Shown: positions 1 through 8,295 of the stretch, piece after piece
Layout: the number at the start of each line of letters is the position of its first letter
Position numbering within the stretch: the stretch's first letter is position 1
Assembly: GCF_002836055.1 (NCBI RefSeq)
Contig: NZ_PJBS01000316.1
Span: 1 to 45,746, forward strand
Reading direction: 5' to 3'
DNA from: Psychroflexus sp. MES1-P1E
GTDB taxonomy: Bacteria > Bacteroidota > Bacteroidia > Flavobacteriales > Flavobacteriaceae
DNA: 45,746 nt
Translations under genes and position numbers: made by a program
Notes under the pieces: generated by a model
The model's input: the letters and a program-made list of their open reading frames with translations, nothing else
The model's database searches: none
Told to the model about the DNA's origin: nothing

Positions 1-45
1 AAGTCTTTTCCTCTAAAACCATCTCCCTCTGGAGCTTCCAAAACT

Positions 46-222
46 TTACCTTAAAAAGCTTTTCCTTTTATTTGAGAGCCTATTCCAAAACTCTTGTTTG
101 ACAATTTTTACTGAATTTTCTTCCATCACAATTTCGGTTTTAGTCTTTCTGGTTTTGGGCTTAGAAGAATCTTGACAAGCGAACATAGTCGTTACCAAAA
201 AGGCAAAAAATAAGTATTTCAT
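46..222 (-). CDS. Small putative lipoprotein, possibly truncated by a frameshift
   Basis: This is a 58-residue reading frame starting with ATG. It has a short hydrophobic leader followed by a lipobox-like TMFAC, so the product is probably a lipoprotein with Cys at residue 16. The rest is short and very basic, rich in Lys and Arg, and ends in KRKSFLR. Just past the stop, two other frames stay open to the window edge. One reads GKVLEAPEGDGFRGKD, which looks like real protein, and removing one A near 51-53 would join it to the lipoprotein frame. The gene may therefore be frameshifted, or the next gene may begin there. No family is recognised. It is followed upstream on the same strand by a terminator and the metalloprotease gene. 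Confidence 0.45.
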   Translation of the reverse strand: MKYLFFAFLVTTMFACQDSSKPKTRKTKTEIVMEENSVKIVKQEFWNRLSNKRKSFLR

Positions 223-260
223 GATAATTTATTTTAAAAAAAATAAAGATGCGACACAAA

Positions 261-287
261 AAAAGCCACTTTATAAAAGTGGCTTTT
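261..287 (-). terminator. Rho-independent terminator of the metalloprotease gene
   Basis: An 11-bp perfect stem (261-271 with 277-287, AAAAGCCACTT and its complement) has a 5-nt loop. Read on the minus strand it is followed by a run of T. It lies about 20 nt past the stop codon of the metalloprotease gene. Confidence 0.8.
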
Positions 288-308
288 AAAATCTTAATCA
301 CTACCTAA

Positions 309-2795
309 TTAGGCATCTGGATTGATAATTTTTTCAATTCGCTCTACTGCATCTTGCAGATGGTATCTTGTCATTGTATCTCTAGTTCTATTGATTGCTC
401 TTCTCATATCTACTTGTAAAGTAGTTAACTCTGCTCTTACAAGAGGTCTAATGTCACTAGTCTCTACATCGATATTACTTCGGTTGATGTAACTTCTGAA
501 TTGAGTAGGAATACTAGATTGCTCCTCTGTCATAAGCTCATGCATCCTTCCAATATAAGCTCTCTGAAGGTTTCTACGAATTCTACTGATGTCTTCACCA
601 CGTCTCAATTCGCTGAAAAGACCAGTTCTTAAATTTTCCATCATTTCTACAATGGTATACGCATCATCGTTTAACTCTTCGTTTTCCATCATTCTTGCGA
701 AACGACCAAAGTCTAGAACATTATTTAAAGCTCTTTCCTGATAGCTTTTTATTTTTTCAAGATAGCCATCAAATTGTATTTTGTTGAAAATGTCTGTATC
801 GATCAACCATTCTGGAGTTTCAAACAATTCTGCTTGAAGAAATTCCATAGCTCTTACTTGCTTATCTCTTGGCGCGTGTGTATAAACATCGCCCTCTTGA
901 TCGTAAGTTTTATAGATTTCGTAAACACCCCCAATATTAGCAGCAACATGGCCCATATAACGGTTATACTGTCTATAAACTTGGTTGTATAGATCTTCTA
1001 AGTCTTCGTAGTTTTTACCATCTTCTGCAGTCCATTCTATTAAGTTTGGAACAATTCTTTTAAGATTTTCAATACCATAAGTGCTAGCTTCCATAGAATC
1101 ATCACCAAGATCTTCAGTTTGTGAGCTTGGATCGATCACACCTCCAGATTGTTGTTTTCCAAATCTATAGATAGGATCTCCCGCTTTTTCTAAGATCCAT
1201 CGATTAAGAACTTCTTTTTCCTCTTCTGGTGATTTGTCCAAAATAGGTCTATATCCCCAAGCAATTGAATACTTATCGTAAGGTCCAACGTTTGGCATTA
1301 AAGATACATCTCCATCACCAGGTTGAGCGATATAATTAAATCTTGCATAATCCATAATGGAAGGAGCTGTACCAAATTCTTTAGTGAATTCTGGACTTCT
1401 TAAGTCCTCAACACCGTAAGCAACACTACTTCCCATGTTATGAGGAAGTCCAAGAGTGTGGCCAACTTCATGAGACGATACAAAACGAATTAAACGTCCC
1501 ATTACCTCATCTTTAAATTCAACACCTCTGGCCTCTGGATTGATTGCTGCAGTTTGCACAAAGAACCAATTGCGAAGCAAGGTCATCACATTGTGGTACC
1601 AATTGATATCCGATTCCAAGATTTCTCCAGACCTTGGATCACTCACGTGAGGTCCGTTCGCATTTGGTATTGGAGAAGCTAGATATCTCACTACAGAATA
1701 CCTAACATCCTCAGGACTCCAATCTGGATCTTCTTCTTTTGTAGGAGGATCCATAGCAATAATAGCATTTTTGAAGCCAGCAGCTTCAAAGGCCACTTGC
1801 CAATCTTCTATCCCTTGTTTAATATATTTTCTCCATTTTTCTGGAGTAGCCCTGTCTATGTAATAAATGATCTGTTCTTTGGGTTCGACTAACTCGCCAT
1901 TTTTGAACCTCTCAAGATCTTCATCTTTCACCTCAAGACGATAACGGTCTAAATACTCTACCGTTTCAGACTTTTGATTATCTAAACCATAATCTGTTTG
2001 ATTACTTGTAAACCAGCCTACACGTTGATCGAAATAACGTCGTCTCATAGGTTCTTTTGGCAATAAGACCATTGAGTTACTAAATTTCAATGAAACTGAA
2101 CCCGTACTAGAATTGGAAGGTGGTTTGCCTGCATTGTAAGTTTTGACGTGTCTAATCTCTATGTTTTCGGGATAACTTCTTATCGTATCGATATAAGAAC
2201 GACTGTCATCTAGTCTAGAAATTTTATAAGGTTTTCTTCGTCTACTTTGCAAACCAATAGCTTCGACATCTTTCTTAAATAAATCCGTAACATCTATAAC
2301 CGTTGTATTAAAGATAGAATCCTTTTTGTAAGCTTTTACATCAAAAGAATATAAAATGGGTTCAAAATTGGAATTCACTACCGCTTCATAAATAGGTAAA
2401 GAGTCCGCCGCTGCAATATCGTAGGAAACAACTCTAAGATTAACTTTATCTCCTTTACGTTGCCAGCGCAATACTTGTTCGTTTTGCTTCCCTCCTCCAA
2501 AGCCCATGCCTTGAGCAGTTTGAGCAATACGAGTTACCATTAACATCTCTCTATTGAAAAGTGAATCTGGGATTTCGAAAAAGTAATCTTCGTCTACCTT
2601 ATGAACAGTAAATAATCCTTCATCTGATTTCGCCTTTTTCGTAATGATTTTTCCGTAAGGTTTAATACCATTTTTGGGCTTTTCCTTGGATTGAGAGGCA
2701 GACTTATCATCTTTTTTACCCTGAAGGATAGAACACGATGACATCGAAACTAGCATTCCTGCTACACACGTGTAGTACAGTAATTTTTTGAACAT
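309..2795 (-). CDS. Zinc-dependent metalloprotease lipoprotein (DUF5117/DUF5118/DUF4953 type)
   Basis: This 828-residue lipoprotein has a signal peptide ending in SMSSC, with the lipid Cys at residue 21. The metzincin zinc signature HEVGHTLGLPH lies at residues 442-452, and a downstream SIMDYARFNY segment fits the Met-turn. The order and length match a Bacteroidota family annotated as zinc-dependent metalloprotease, with an N-terminal DUF5118-like segment, a DUF5117 region and a catalytic DUF4953 region. It is likely anchored in the outer membrane or faces the periplasm, where it would degrade peptides; the substrate is unknown. The gene stands alone, with a terminator directly after it and no clear TAnnTTTG promoter before it. 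Family assignment rests on the zinc motif and overall architecture. Confidence 0.88.
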   Translation of the reverse strand: MFKKLLYYTCVAGMLVSMSSCSILQGKKDDKSASQSKEKPKNGIKPYGKIITKKAKSDEGLFTVHKVDEDYFFEIPDSLFNREMLMVTRIAQTAQGMGFGGGKQNEQVLRWQRKGDKVNLRVVSYDIAAADSLPIYEAVVNSNFEPILYSFDVKAYKKDSIFNTTVIDVTDLFKKDVEAIGLQSRRRKPYKISRLDDSRSYIDTIRSYPENIEIRHVKTYNAGKPPSNSSTGSVSLKFSNSMVLLPKEPMRRRYFDQRVGWFTSNQTDYGLDNQKSETVEYLDRYRLEVKDEDLERFKNGELVEPKEQIIYYIDRATPEKWRKYIKQGIEDWQVAFEAAGFKNAIIAMDPPTKEEDPDWSPEDVRYSVVRYLASPIPNANGPHVSDPRSGEILESDINWYHNVMTLLRNWFFVQTAAINPEARGVEFKDEVMGRLIRFVSSHEVGHTLGLPHNMGSSVAYGVEDLRSPEFTKEFGTAPSIMDYARFNYIAQPGDGDVSLMPNVGPYDKYSIAWGYRPILDKSPEEEKEVLNRWILEKAGDPIYRFGKQQSGGVIDPSSQTEDLGDDSMEASTYGIENLKRIVPNLIEWTAEDGKNYEDLEDLYNQVYRQYNRYMGHVAANIGGVYEIYKTYDQEGDVYTHAPRDKQVRAMEFLQAELFETPEWLIDTDIFNKIQFDGYLEKIKSYQERALNNVLDFGRFARMMENEELNDDAYTIVEMMENLRTGLFSELRRGEDISRIRRNLQRAYIGRMHELMTEEQSSIPTQFRSYINRSNIDVETSDIRPLVRAELTTLQVDMRRAINRTRDTMTRYHLQDAVERIEKIINPDA

Positions 2796-2886
2796 AGTTG
2801 ATTTAATATTGAGTCAGTAAAACTGAGCTATTCAGCTTTATCAAGTAAGACTACTTAAATTAGAAAAAGTTTAAACCTTCTCCAAA

Positions 2887-2914
2887 AAAAGCTTCGTTAA
2901 GAAACAAAGCTTTT
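2887..2914 (-). terminator. Terminator after the YeeE/YedE pair
   Basis: An 8-bp perfect stem, AAAAGCTT at 2887-2894 paired with AAGCTTTT at 2907-2914, has a 12-nt loop. On the minus strand it is followed by a T-run. It lies just past the stop codon of the second YeeE/YedE gene. Confidence 0.65.
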
Positions 2915-2936
2915 CAGTATTAAAGGATTTTTAATA

Positions 2937-3350
2937 CTAGTGTGGAAGTTTGTTTCTGAGGAGTCCATAGATAAATGTACCTCCAAGCGCACCAAAAATC
3001 ACTATTAGAATGGAACCATAACCCGCTCCGGCGAGAACATACATAGGGCCAGGACAAGCACCTGCAAGCGCCCAACCCAATCCGAATAAGATTCCACCAA
3101 ATAAATAACGTGGTATACTCATAGCTTTAGGGTTTAATTGCATGTCTTGCCCTCCTAAAGCTTTGATGTTTCGACGTTTAATAATCTGAATGCCAATTAC
3201 TCCTATGGCTAGAGCAGAACCAATAATACCATACATATGGAAGGACCCAAATTCAAACATTTCATAAATTCTAAACCAAGACGCTGCTTCAGATTTGTAT
3301 ATGACAATACCAAAAAAGACACCTATAATTAAATAAACCAAGGTTTTCAT
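2937..3350 (-). CDS. YeeE/YedE-family membrane protein, second half of pair
   Basis: This 137-residue integral membrane protein has about four hydrophobic segments. The motif GACPGPMYVLAGAGYG near residue 98 carries the conserved Cys of YeeE/YedE (Sulf_transp) proteins, which in thiosulfate transporters help pass the sulfur anion. Full-length YeeE proteins have about 350 residues, so this protein and the one encoded 4 bp upstream look like the two halves of one transporter encoded separately. Such pairs are known as PmpB/PmpA-type in proteobacteria. The likely role is uptake or export of thiosulfate or another reduced sulfur compound across the inner membrane. No persulfide dioxygenase or BigR-type regulator is adjacent. 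Substrate is inferred from family only. Confidence 0.8.
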   Translation of the reverse strand: MKTLVYLIIGVFFGIVIYKSEAASWFRIYEMFEFGSFHMYGIIGSALAIGVIGIQIIKRRNIKALGGQDMQLNPKAMSIPRYLFGGILFGLGWALAGACPGPMYVLAGAGYGSILIVIFGALGGTFIYGLLRNKLPH

Positions 3351-3354
3351 ATGC

Positions 3355-3909
3355 TTAAAAAATTAAGGGGTAAATAAAATTAATCATGATCAATCCACCT
3401 ATAAAAAATCCAATTACTGCAATTAATGAAGGAAGTTGCAAATTGCTTAAACCAGAAATAGCATGCCCAGAAGTACATCCCCCAGCATACCGAGATCCAA
3501 AACCGACTAAAAATCCGCCTAGTAGTAAAACGGCAAGAATTTTAGGGTCGCTCAAACTTTCAGCGCCAAAAATCTCAGTGGGCAAATACGATTTTCCAGC
3601 ACTGTTAATTCCATAAGATTCCAGTTTAATAACAACCTCAGGATTGATATTGACTGTATTATCAGACAAGTAATTAGCTGATAAAAACCCTCCAATAATA
3701 GCCCCTAAAACCACAATGAGATTCCAGCGTTCTTTTTTCCAATCAAAATCAAAAAAATCTGATGCTTTACCAGCTCCTCCGATAGAACAGGCTGTTCTTA
3801 AATTGGAAGACATCCCAAATTGCTTACCTACAAATAGCAAAGCAAACATAACTAAAGCAATAAGGGGCCCAGAAACATACCAAGGCCAAGGATTCATAAT
3901 CCATTCCAT
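3355..3909 (-). CDS. YeeE/YedE-family membrane protein, first half of pair
   Basis: This 184-residue membrane protein has about five hydrophobic stretches. The hallmark GSRYAGGCTSGHAISGLS near residues 138-155 contains the family Cys. A second loop with CSIGGAGKASDFFDF lies near residue 41. It is the larger half of the split YeeE/YedE pair, with the partner starting 4 bp after its stop. The two proteins probably form one channel for thiosulfate or similar sulfur compounds in the inner membrane. The start is an ATG followed by a membrane segment. No clear promoter was seen in the 170-bp region shared with the divergent beta-barrel gene. Confidence 0.82.
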   Translation of the reverse strand: MEWIMNPWPWYVSGPLIALVMFALLFVGKQFGMSSNLRTACSIGGAGKASDFFDFDWKKERWNLIVVLGAIIGGFLSANYLSDNTVNINPEVVIKLESYGINSAGKSYLPTEIFGAESLSDPKILAVLLLGGFLVGFGSRYAGGCTSGHAISGLSNLQLPSLIAVIGFFIGGLIMINFIYPLIF

Positions 3910-4083
3910 AATAAATTATTTTATGCAAATTAAAGCTATAAATAGACGTTCTATTGTAACAAAAGTTGCTCATTTTTCAAATCGCCTTCTTAAAACTTAG
4001 AATAAAACCCTGCAAGGTTAAAATTGAATTAATGAGGATTTACAAACCCTTATAAAAGTCTAATTTTATATAAAATTATTATC

Positions 4084-4719
4084 ATGAAATTTTCATTATC
4101 AGCTGTTGTCACCTTGTTATTAGTCACTATAACTTCACATGCTCAACAAGAGTATTTTGAATACGGATTTAAAGGAGGTCTCAATTTATCGAATATCTCT
4201 GGGGATGAAGTTTCAAACTACGAAACCAGAACGTCTATGAATATAGGAGGGTATGGTTTATATAAAATCTTGCCTAAGCTCGGCATACAAGCTGAGTTGC
4301 TCTATTCTGAACAAGGGTTTTCGGAAAGATTTGATTCTGAAGAAGTAGATATTGATGAGATTAAGAGTCTCACCAGAATGCAATATATTAATTTACCAGT
4401 TTTAGTAAGTTATAACCTTATTGAACAGCTTTGGATAGAAGGTGGTGTGCAGGTTGGTTATTTGGTAAATGCTGAAGAAGAAGAAGAAACAAGATTTATA
4501 GATGGCTCAGGCCAGTTAATAAGTGGAACTGAAACGATAGACCAAACTAGCAGATACGAGAGTTTGGAACTGGGTTTATTAGGGGGGTTGCGCTATAAGC
4601 TCAGTCAAAATTTTATGATACAAGCCCGCTATGAAAAAAGCGTAAACGACATCGACAAAGAACTAGCAGGTGACCAATTCAATGAAGTTTGGAGCTTTTC
4701 TGTAGGTTTTTTGTTTTAG
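4084..4719 (+). CDS. Outer-membrane beta-barrel protein (PorT/OMP_b-brl_2 family)
   Basis: This 211-residue protein begins with a signal peptide ending SHAQQ. The mature part has the alternating pattern of an eight-stranded porin-like barrel of the outer-membrane beta-barrel (PF13568-like) type: FKGGLNLSNISGD near the start, GGYGLYKILPKLGIQAELLYSEQG in the middle and a terminal VWSFSVGFLF ending in Phe, the usual C-terminal signal for barrel assembly. It is transcribed alone, divergent from the YeeE/YedE pair. The function of such small barrels is not established. Family is confident, role unknown. Confidence 0.8.
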   Translation: MKFSLSAVVTLLLVTITSHAQQEYFEYGFKGGLNLSNISGDEVSNYETRTSMNIGGYGLYKILPKLGIQAELLYSEQGFSERFDSEEVDIDEIKSLTRMQYINLPVLVSYNLIEQLWIEGGVQVGYLVNAEEEEETRFIDGSGQLISGTETIDQTSRYESLELGLLGGLRYKLSQNFMIQARYEKSVNDIDKELAGDQFNEVWSFSVGFLF

Positions 4720-5182
4720 TTAATCTATGGTAAGGTAAAATTAAGTAAAAACACTTAGAGCAGGATAGTCACCTGTTATACACATAGATATCCTCCTCAC
4801 ACAAACTTCACTATAATCAATAGGTTTTAACCAAACAGCACCTGTAACATAAACACTGTGAACATCGCTAAGATGATCTGAACTTCATACACTATTAGTT
4901 TTTGGTAAAATACTATCACCACTTTTCATGCAAAAAGCTATCAAATTAATTAACCTGAGTTTACTTTTTTGAATGACAATGAGTCGTTTACCCTAAAACC
5001 TCTTCCTTTATTTTCATTATAAACTAAGTTATTACTACCCTCTGCTATAGGTCAAAGCAATTTAGATACTAATGCTGCTCAATTTGAAAGTACAGCGTCT
5101 CCTTTTTGCTATGATTCTAGTTTAAGGTCTCCAGGGGTCTATCTTGCGACAATCATAGGCTAAAACAACCAAAAATAAATCC
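4720..5182. other. Gene-free stretch with two possible decayed coding remnants
   Basis: No intact gene is seen in these 463 bases. On the minus strand, 4741-4929 reads as a 63-codon frame from ATG to TAA with a single in-frame TGA at 4885-4887. On the plus strand, 4954-5163 forms a single frame with one stop at 5020-5022. It begins NDNESFTL and ends SPGVYLATIIG, resembling the start and end of a T9SS type A sorting domain. Both could be gene relics; neither is certain. No terminator or promoter is obvious. Confidence 0.3.
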
Positions 5183-6520
5183 TTAAACTGATAAAGCTTT
5201 AAGAGCTCTTTCTTCTATAATACTGAGGTAATCTTCAATCACAGCGTATATCTTGGCCAACTGCGCTTCTGTAATTATATAAGGAGGTAAAATATAAATG
5301 GTTTTTCCCAGAGGTCTTAAAAAAATTCCTTTGCTCATAAAAAATTGAAACATTTCATCGCGAGCATTGCCATAGCGCTCCATTTCCAAATTTAGATCTA
5401 AAGCTAGGATTACCCCAATCTGTCTTACCTCTCCAACCATAGGATGCTTACGCATTTTATCAGCAAACAATTGATTAAGACTCATGATGGTTTTAATAGA
5501 GTCTTGGATCTCCTGAGATTGAAGTAGTTCAATGCCTGCAATAGCAGCAGCACAGGCTAAAGGATTTCCCGTGTAGGTATGACCATGAAACAAACCCTTG
5601 GCGACGTCATCGGCATAAAAGGCTTTGTATACTTTTTTGGTACAGCTTGTAATTCCCATACCCACCATACCAGCGGATAGGGCTTTACTTAAACACATAA
5701 CATCGGGTTTTTGTGATAAGTAGTCTGAAGCAAAATGCTTACCTGTTTTTCCAAAACCTGTCATGACCTCATCGGCAACGCAAATCACATCCTGAGCTTT
5801 ACACAATTTCAAAATCTCCTCTAATCCTTTAAGGTCGTATGTCTTCATGGCAGCAGCTCCTTGAACCAAAGGCTCGTAGATAAAGCCTGCAATGGTATTT
5901 TCTTTTAAAACTGACTTCAATTGCTTAATGACCTCAGCATTATTTTGACCATCTGGTTTAGGGAGTCTAATCACTTTTATAAAATGATCTTCAAAAGCGC
6001 CATTATAGACAGATAAACTGGAGACCGACATGGCTCCAAATGTATCTCCATGAAATCCATCTTCCAAAGCTAACATGACTTTACGGTCGTTTCCTTGATT
6101 ATGATGGTACTGTAGAGCCATTTTTATACCAATCTCTGTTGCCGTAGAGCCATTATCATTAAAAAAGAGTTTGCTTTGATTTTTAGGTAAAATCTCCATC
6201 AATTTCTCAGACAATTCTACTGCGGGTTCATGGGTAAAACCGCTAAAAACCACCTGATCTAAAGTATCCATTTGAGCCTTTACCTTTTTCACAATTTCAG
6301 GGTGGCAATGGCCATACATACTCGTGTACCAAGAAGCGATAGCGTCTATATAGGTTTTACCAGATTCATCTTTTAGGATCGCTCCCTTAGCCGATTTTAT
6401 CGCTAGAAGCTCTGGATTTAATTTATGCTGAGTAAGAGGGTGCCAAATATACTTTTGGTCCCTTTTAGAAATAGAGGGCTTGGTAAAAGGTAATGTAAGA
6501 GACTTCCCAAAAAGTTTCAT
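5183..6520 (-). CDS. bioA: Adenosylmethionine-8-amino-7-oxononanoate aminotransferase
   Basis: BioA transfers the amino group from S-adenosylmethionine to 8-amino-7-oxononanoate (KAPA), giving 7,8-diaminononanoate in biotin synthesis. The 445-residue protein is a class III, PLP-dependent aminotransferase. Visible features are WHPLTQ near residue 26, ASWYTSMYGHCHP near 62, the PLP-facing ADEVMTGFGKTG near 249 and the Schiff-base Lys279 in CLSKALSAGM. The WHPLTQ and SWY segments favour BioA over ornithine or GABA aminotransferases. It is the last gene of the bio group, 66 bp after bioD, and a TAACTTTG box lies just before its start, so it may also be transcribed on its own. Confidence 0.92.
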   Translation of the reverse strand: MKLFGKSLTLPFTKPSISKRDQKYIWHPLTQHKLNPELLAIKSAKGAILKDESGKTYIDAIASWYTSMYGHCHPEIVKKVKAQMDTLDQVVFSGFTHEPAVELSEKLMEILPKNQSKLFFNDNGSTATEIGIKMALQYHHNQGNDRKVMLALEDGFHGDTFGAMSVSSLSVYNGAFEDHFIKVIRLPKPDGQNNAEVIKQLKSVLKENTIAGFIYEPLVQGAAAMKTYDLKGLEEILKLCKAQDVICVADEVMTGFGKTGKHFASDYLSQKPDVMCLSKALSAGMVGMGITSCTKKVYKAFYADDVAKGLFHGHTYTGNPLACAAAIAGIELLQSQEIQDSIKTIMSLNQLFADKMRKHPMVGEVRQIGVILALDLNLEMERYGNARDEMFQFFMSKGIFLRPLGKTIYILPPYIITEAQLAKIYAVIEDYLSIIEERALKALSV

Positions 6521-6536
6521 ATTCTTGTATGTATTG

Positions 6537-6544
6537 CAAAGTTA
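6537..6544 (-). promoter_or_regulatory. Possible Bacteroidota -7 box before bioA
   Basis: The minus strand reads TAACTTTG, matching TAnnTTTG, with the start codon of bioA 16 nt further on. No good TTG -33 element was seen at the usual spacing, so this is a partial match. Confidence 0.4.
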
Positions 6545-6586
6545 AGGAGGCTAAGTATTCACTCTTCTGAATCTAATTCAGAAGGC

Positions 6587-7210
6587 TTAAAAATTTTCTA
6601 AATTCAGCTGTAAACGTCCCGCATGCTTTAAAATAATTTCTTTTGAAATTTGGCTTTCTTCCGGGATACGTCCCATGCATAGGAGTTGAGTTTTTTCTAA
6701 AATAATACGCTCAGTAGTTGGATGTTCGTTTCCATTAAAAAGGATACCTATATTAGAAAACCCACGGTTTTTTAAAATTTCCACTGAGAGTAATGTATGA
6801 TTAATACTTCCTAAGTAATGTCTGGAAACCAAAATAATTTTATCTGTTTTTTCAATTAAATCGATGATACAATCTTTGTCATTTAAGGGAACCATTAAGC
6901 CTCCAGCACCTTCAATCACCAAATGGTTTTGAGTTTTTGGCCTACTTATAGATTTTATATCTATGGTGACCTCATCAATCTCTGCAGCGGCATGAGGGCT
7001 CATTGGTGTTTTCAAAGCATAGACATTATTGAAAAATTTCGATTTAGAGTTCGAGATTAAAGCCTTGACTTTATCAGTATCAGAATACTCCAATTCTCCT
7101 GCTTGTATGGGTTTAAAATAATCTGCCTGAAGAGCTTCAGTCACAACTGCTGAAATTATTGTTTTACCGACATCAGTGCCGATCCCAGTAATAAAATAGG
7201 TGTTAGTCAT
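6587..7210 (-). CDS. bioD: Dethiobiotin synthase
   Basis: BioD uses ATP and CO2 to close the ureido ring of 7,8-diaminononanoate, forming dethiobiotin. The 207-residue cytosolic protein has the P-loop GIGTDVGKT at residues 9-17, the substrate-binding Lys33 in FKPIQAG and the conserved EGAGGLMVPL segment at about 100-109. Length matches the family. Its start overlaps the end of the upstream CarboxypepD_reg gene by 8 nt, which points to translational coupling, and bioA follows 66 bp downstream. Confidence 0.92.
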   Translation of the reverse strand: MTNTYFITGIGTDVGKTIISAVVTEALQADYFKPIQAGELEYSDTDKVKALISNSKSKFFNNVYALKTPMSPHAAAEIDEVTIDIKSISRPKTQNHLVIEGAGGLMVPLNDKDCIIDLIEKTDKIILVSRHYLGSINHTLLSVEILKNRGFSNIGILFNGNEHPTTERIILEKTQLLCMGRIPEESQISKEIILKHAGRLQLNLENF

Positions 7211-8291
7211 GTGGTTGATAATTTGTAGGGAGCATGTTTCCGAGTCTACCCTTACTCATGTCTCCAGAAAATAAAATAGTGCTGATTTGCGTGTGATTTC
7301 CATAATCATCTACATAAAAAACTTTGGTCTTAAAAGTGATATCAGAACGCTCATTTTTATGAAGTAAAGATACTTGTTTTTGGAATTTGTTTTTGAGTAA
7401 AGCACTGTCAATATTCAGGTTTTCAAAATTATTTCCTAGAATAATAATTTCATAACTATCTTCGTAAGTTTCCACTTTTGGAACTCGGGATGCTCGTACC
7501 TTTCGTTTTACTTTTTTAATTTCAAAAACACTTGAAGCTGGCACTTGAAAACTCTTATGAAAGAGTTGAAATTTGTTTTCTTCCAACTGACCTGAGCATA
7601 AGCTTTTAAAAAAATGCATGGAAGAACCTTTATATGCTTTTAAGCGTTTCTTTTTTATTCTTCGATCTTCTTCTGCTATATTTTCAAAAAAAGAAGTTCC
7701 TCCAAAATAATTGGTTTTTTGATCATTCTTATCCAGAGATACTCTATAAAAATCTGAAATGAAATCTACGAGATCAAATTCTACTTTGTAACCCAATTCT
7801 TTATTTATCACTTCAATGGGTTGCCTAGCTGAAGCATAAAGGCTTTTCACCTCTATATCGTAATAAAAACGAATATCATCTTCATTTAAAATAGAGGCTC
7901 TTCTTCCAGCTTTGGTTCTTCCTAGAAAATCGCGTTTGAAAGCTCTTAGCATTTGCTCTTGAGTAAAAGGGGATGCGTCCAAAACGATTTCATCTAATTG
8001 ATTTTCTTTAGGAGTTAAGCTTATCTCATAATTCGATTTTGGATCTGGGTTGGGTAGGTAAAATGTTTTAAAGCCTAAAAATCTTATGACTAGTGTAAGG
8101 TTGGATTGTTCTTTATACTCGATAGCGAAAGTTCCATCTCCTCTACTTAGAGTACCAACTGTACTTCCATCAAAATAAATAGTAGCCCCAGATAGACTAT
8201 TGTCTTTATCATCTACAATTTTCCCTTTGATTTCTTGCGCATGTAGTAAATAACAAAGTAAAAACGCACTACTTGCAAAAAAGAATTTCAT
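7203..8291 (-). CDS. Secreted carboxypeptidase-regulatory-like domain protein inside the bio cluster
   Basis: This 362-residue protein has a signal peptide ending LLHAQE. A beta-sandwich of the CarboxypepD_reg-like type follows at about residues 20-95 (IKGKIVDDKDNSLSGATIYF, then DGTFAIEY and FLGFKTFYLP). The remaining roughly 260 residues are not recognised. They are basic, with runs such as RRIKKKRLKAYKG, and mostly beta by pattern. There is no TonB plug or barrel, so this is not a SusC-type receptor. It likely sits in the periplasm or at the outer membrane. It lies 4 bp after bioF and overlaps bioD by 8 nt, so it is co-expressed with biotin enzymes although nothing in it suggests an enzyme of that pathway. 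A role in biotin or pimelate handling at the envelope is only a guess. Confidence 0.7.
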   Translation of the reverse strand: MKFFFASSAFLLCYLLHAQEIKGKIVDDKDNSLSGATIYFDGSTVGTLSRGDGTFAIEYKEQSNLTLVIRFLGFKTFYLPNPDPKSNYEISLTPKENQLDEIVLDASPFTQEQMLRAFKRDFLGRTKAGRRASILNEDDIRFYYDIEVKSLYASARQPIEVINKELGYKVEFDLVDFISDFYRVSLDKNDQKTNYFGGTSFFENIAEEDRRIKKKRLKAYKGSSMHFFKSLCSGQLEENKFQLFHKSFQVPASSVFEIKKVKRKVRASRVPKVETYEDSYEIIILGNNFENLNIDSALLKNKFQKQVSLLHKNERSDITFKTKVFYVDDYGNHTQISTILFSGDMSKGRLGNMLPTNYQPHD

Positions 8292-8295
8292 AAGT

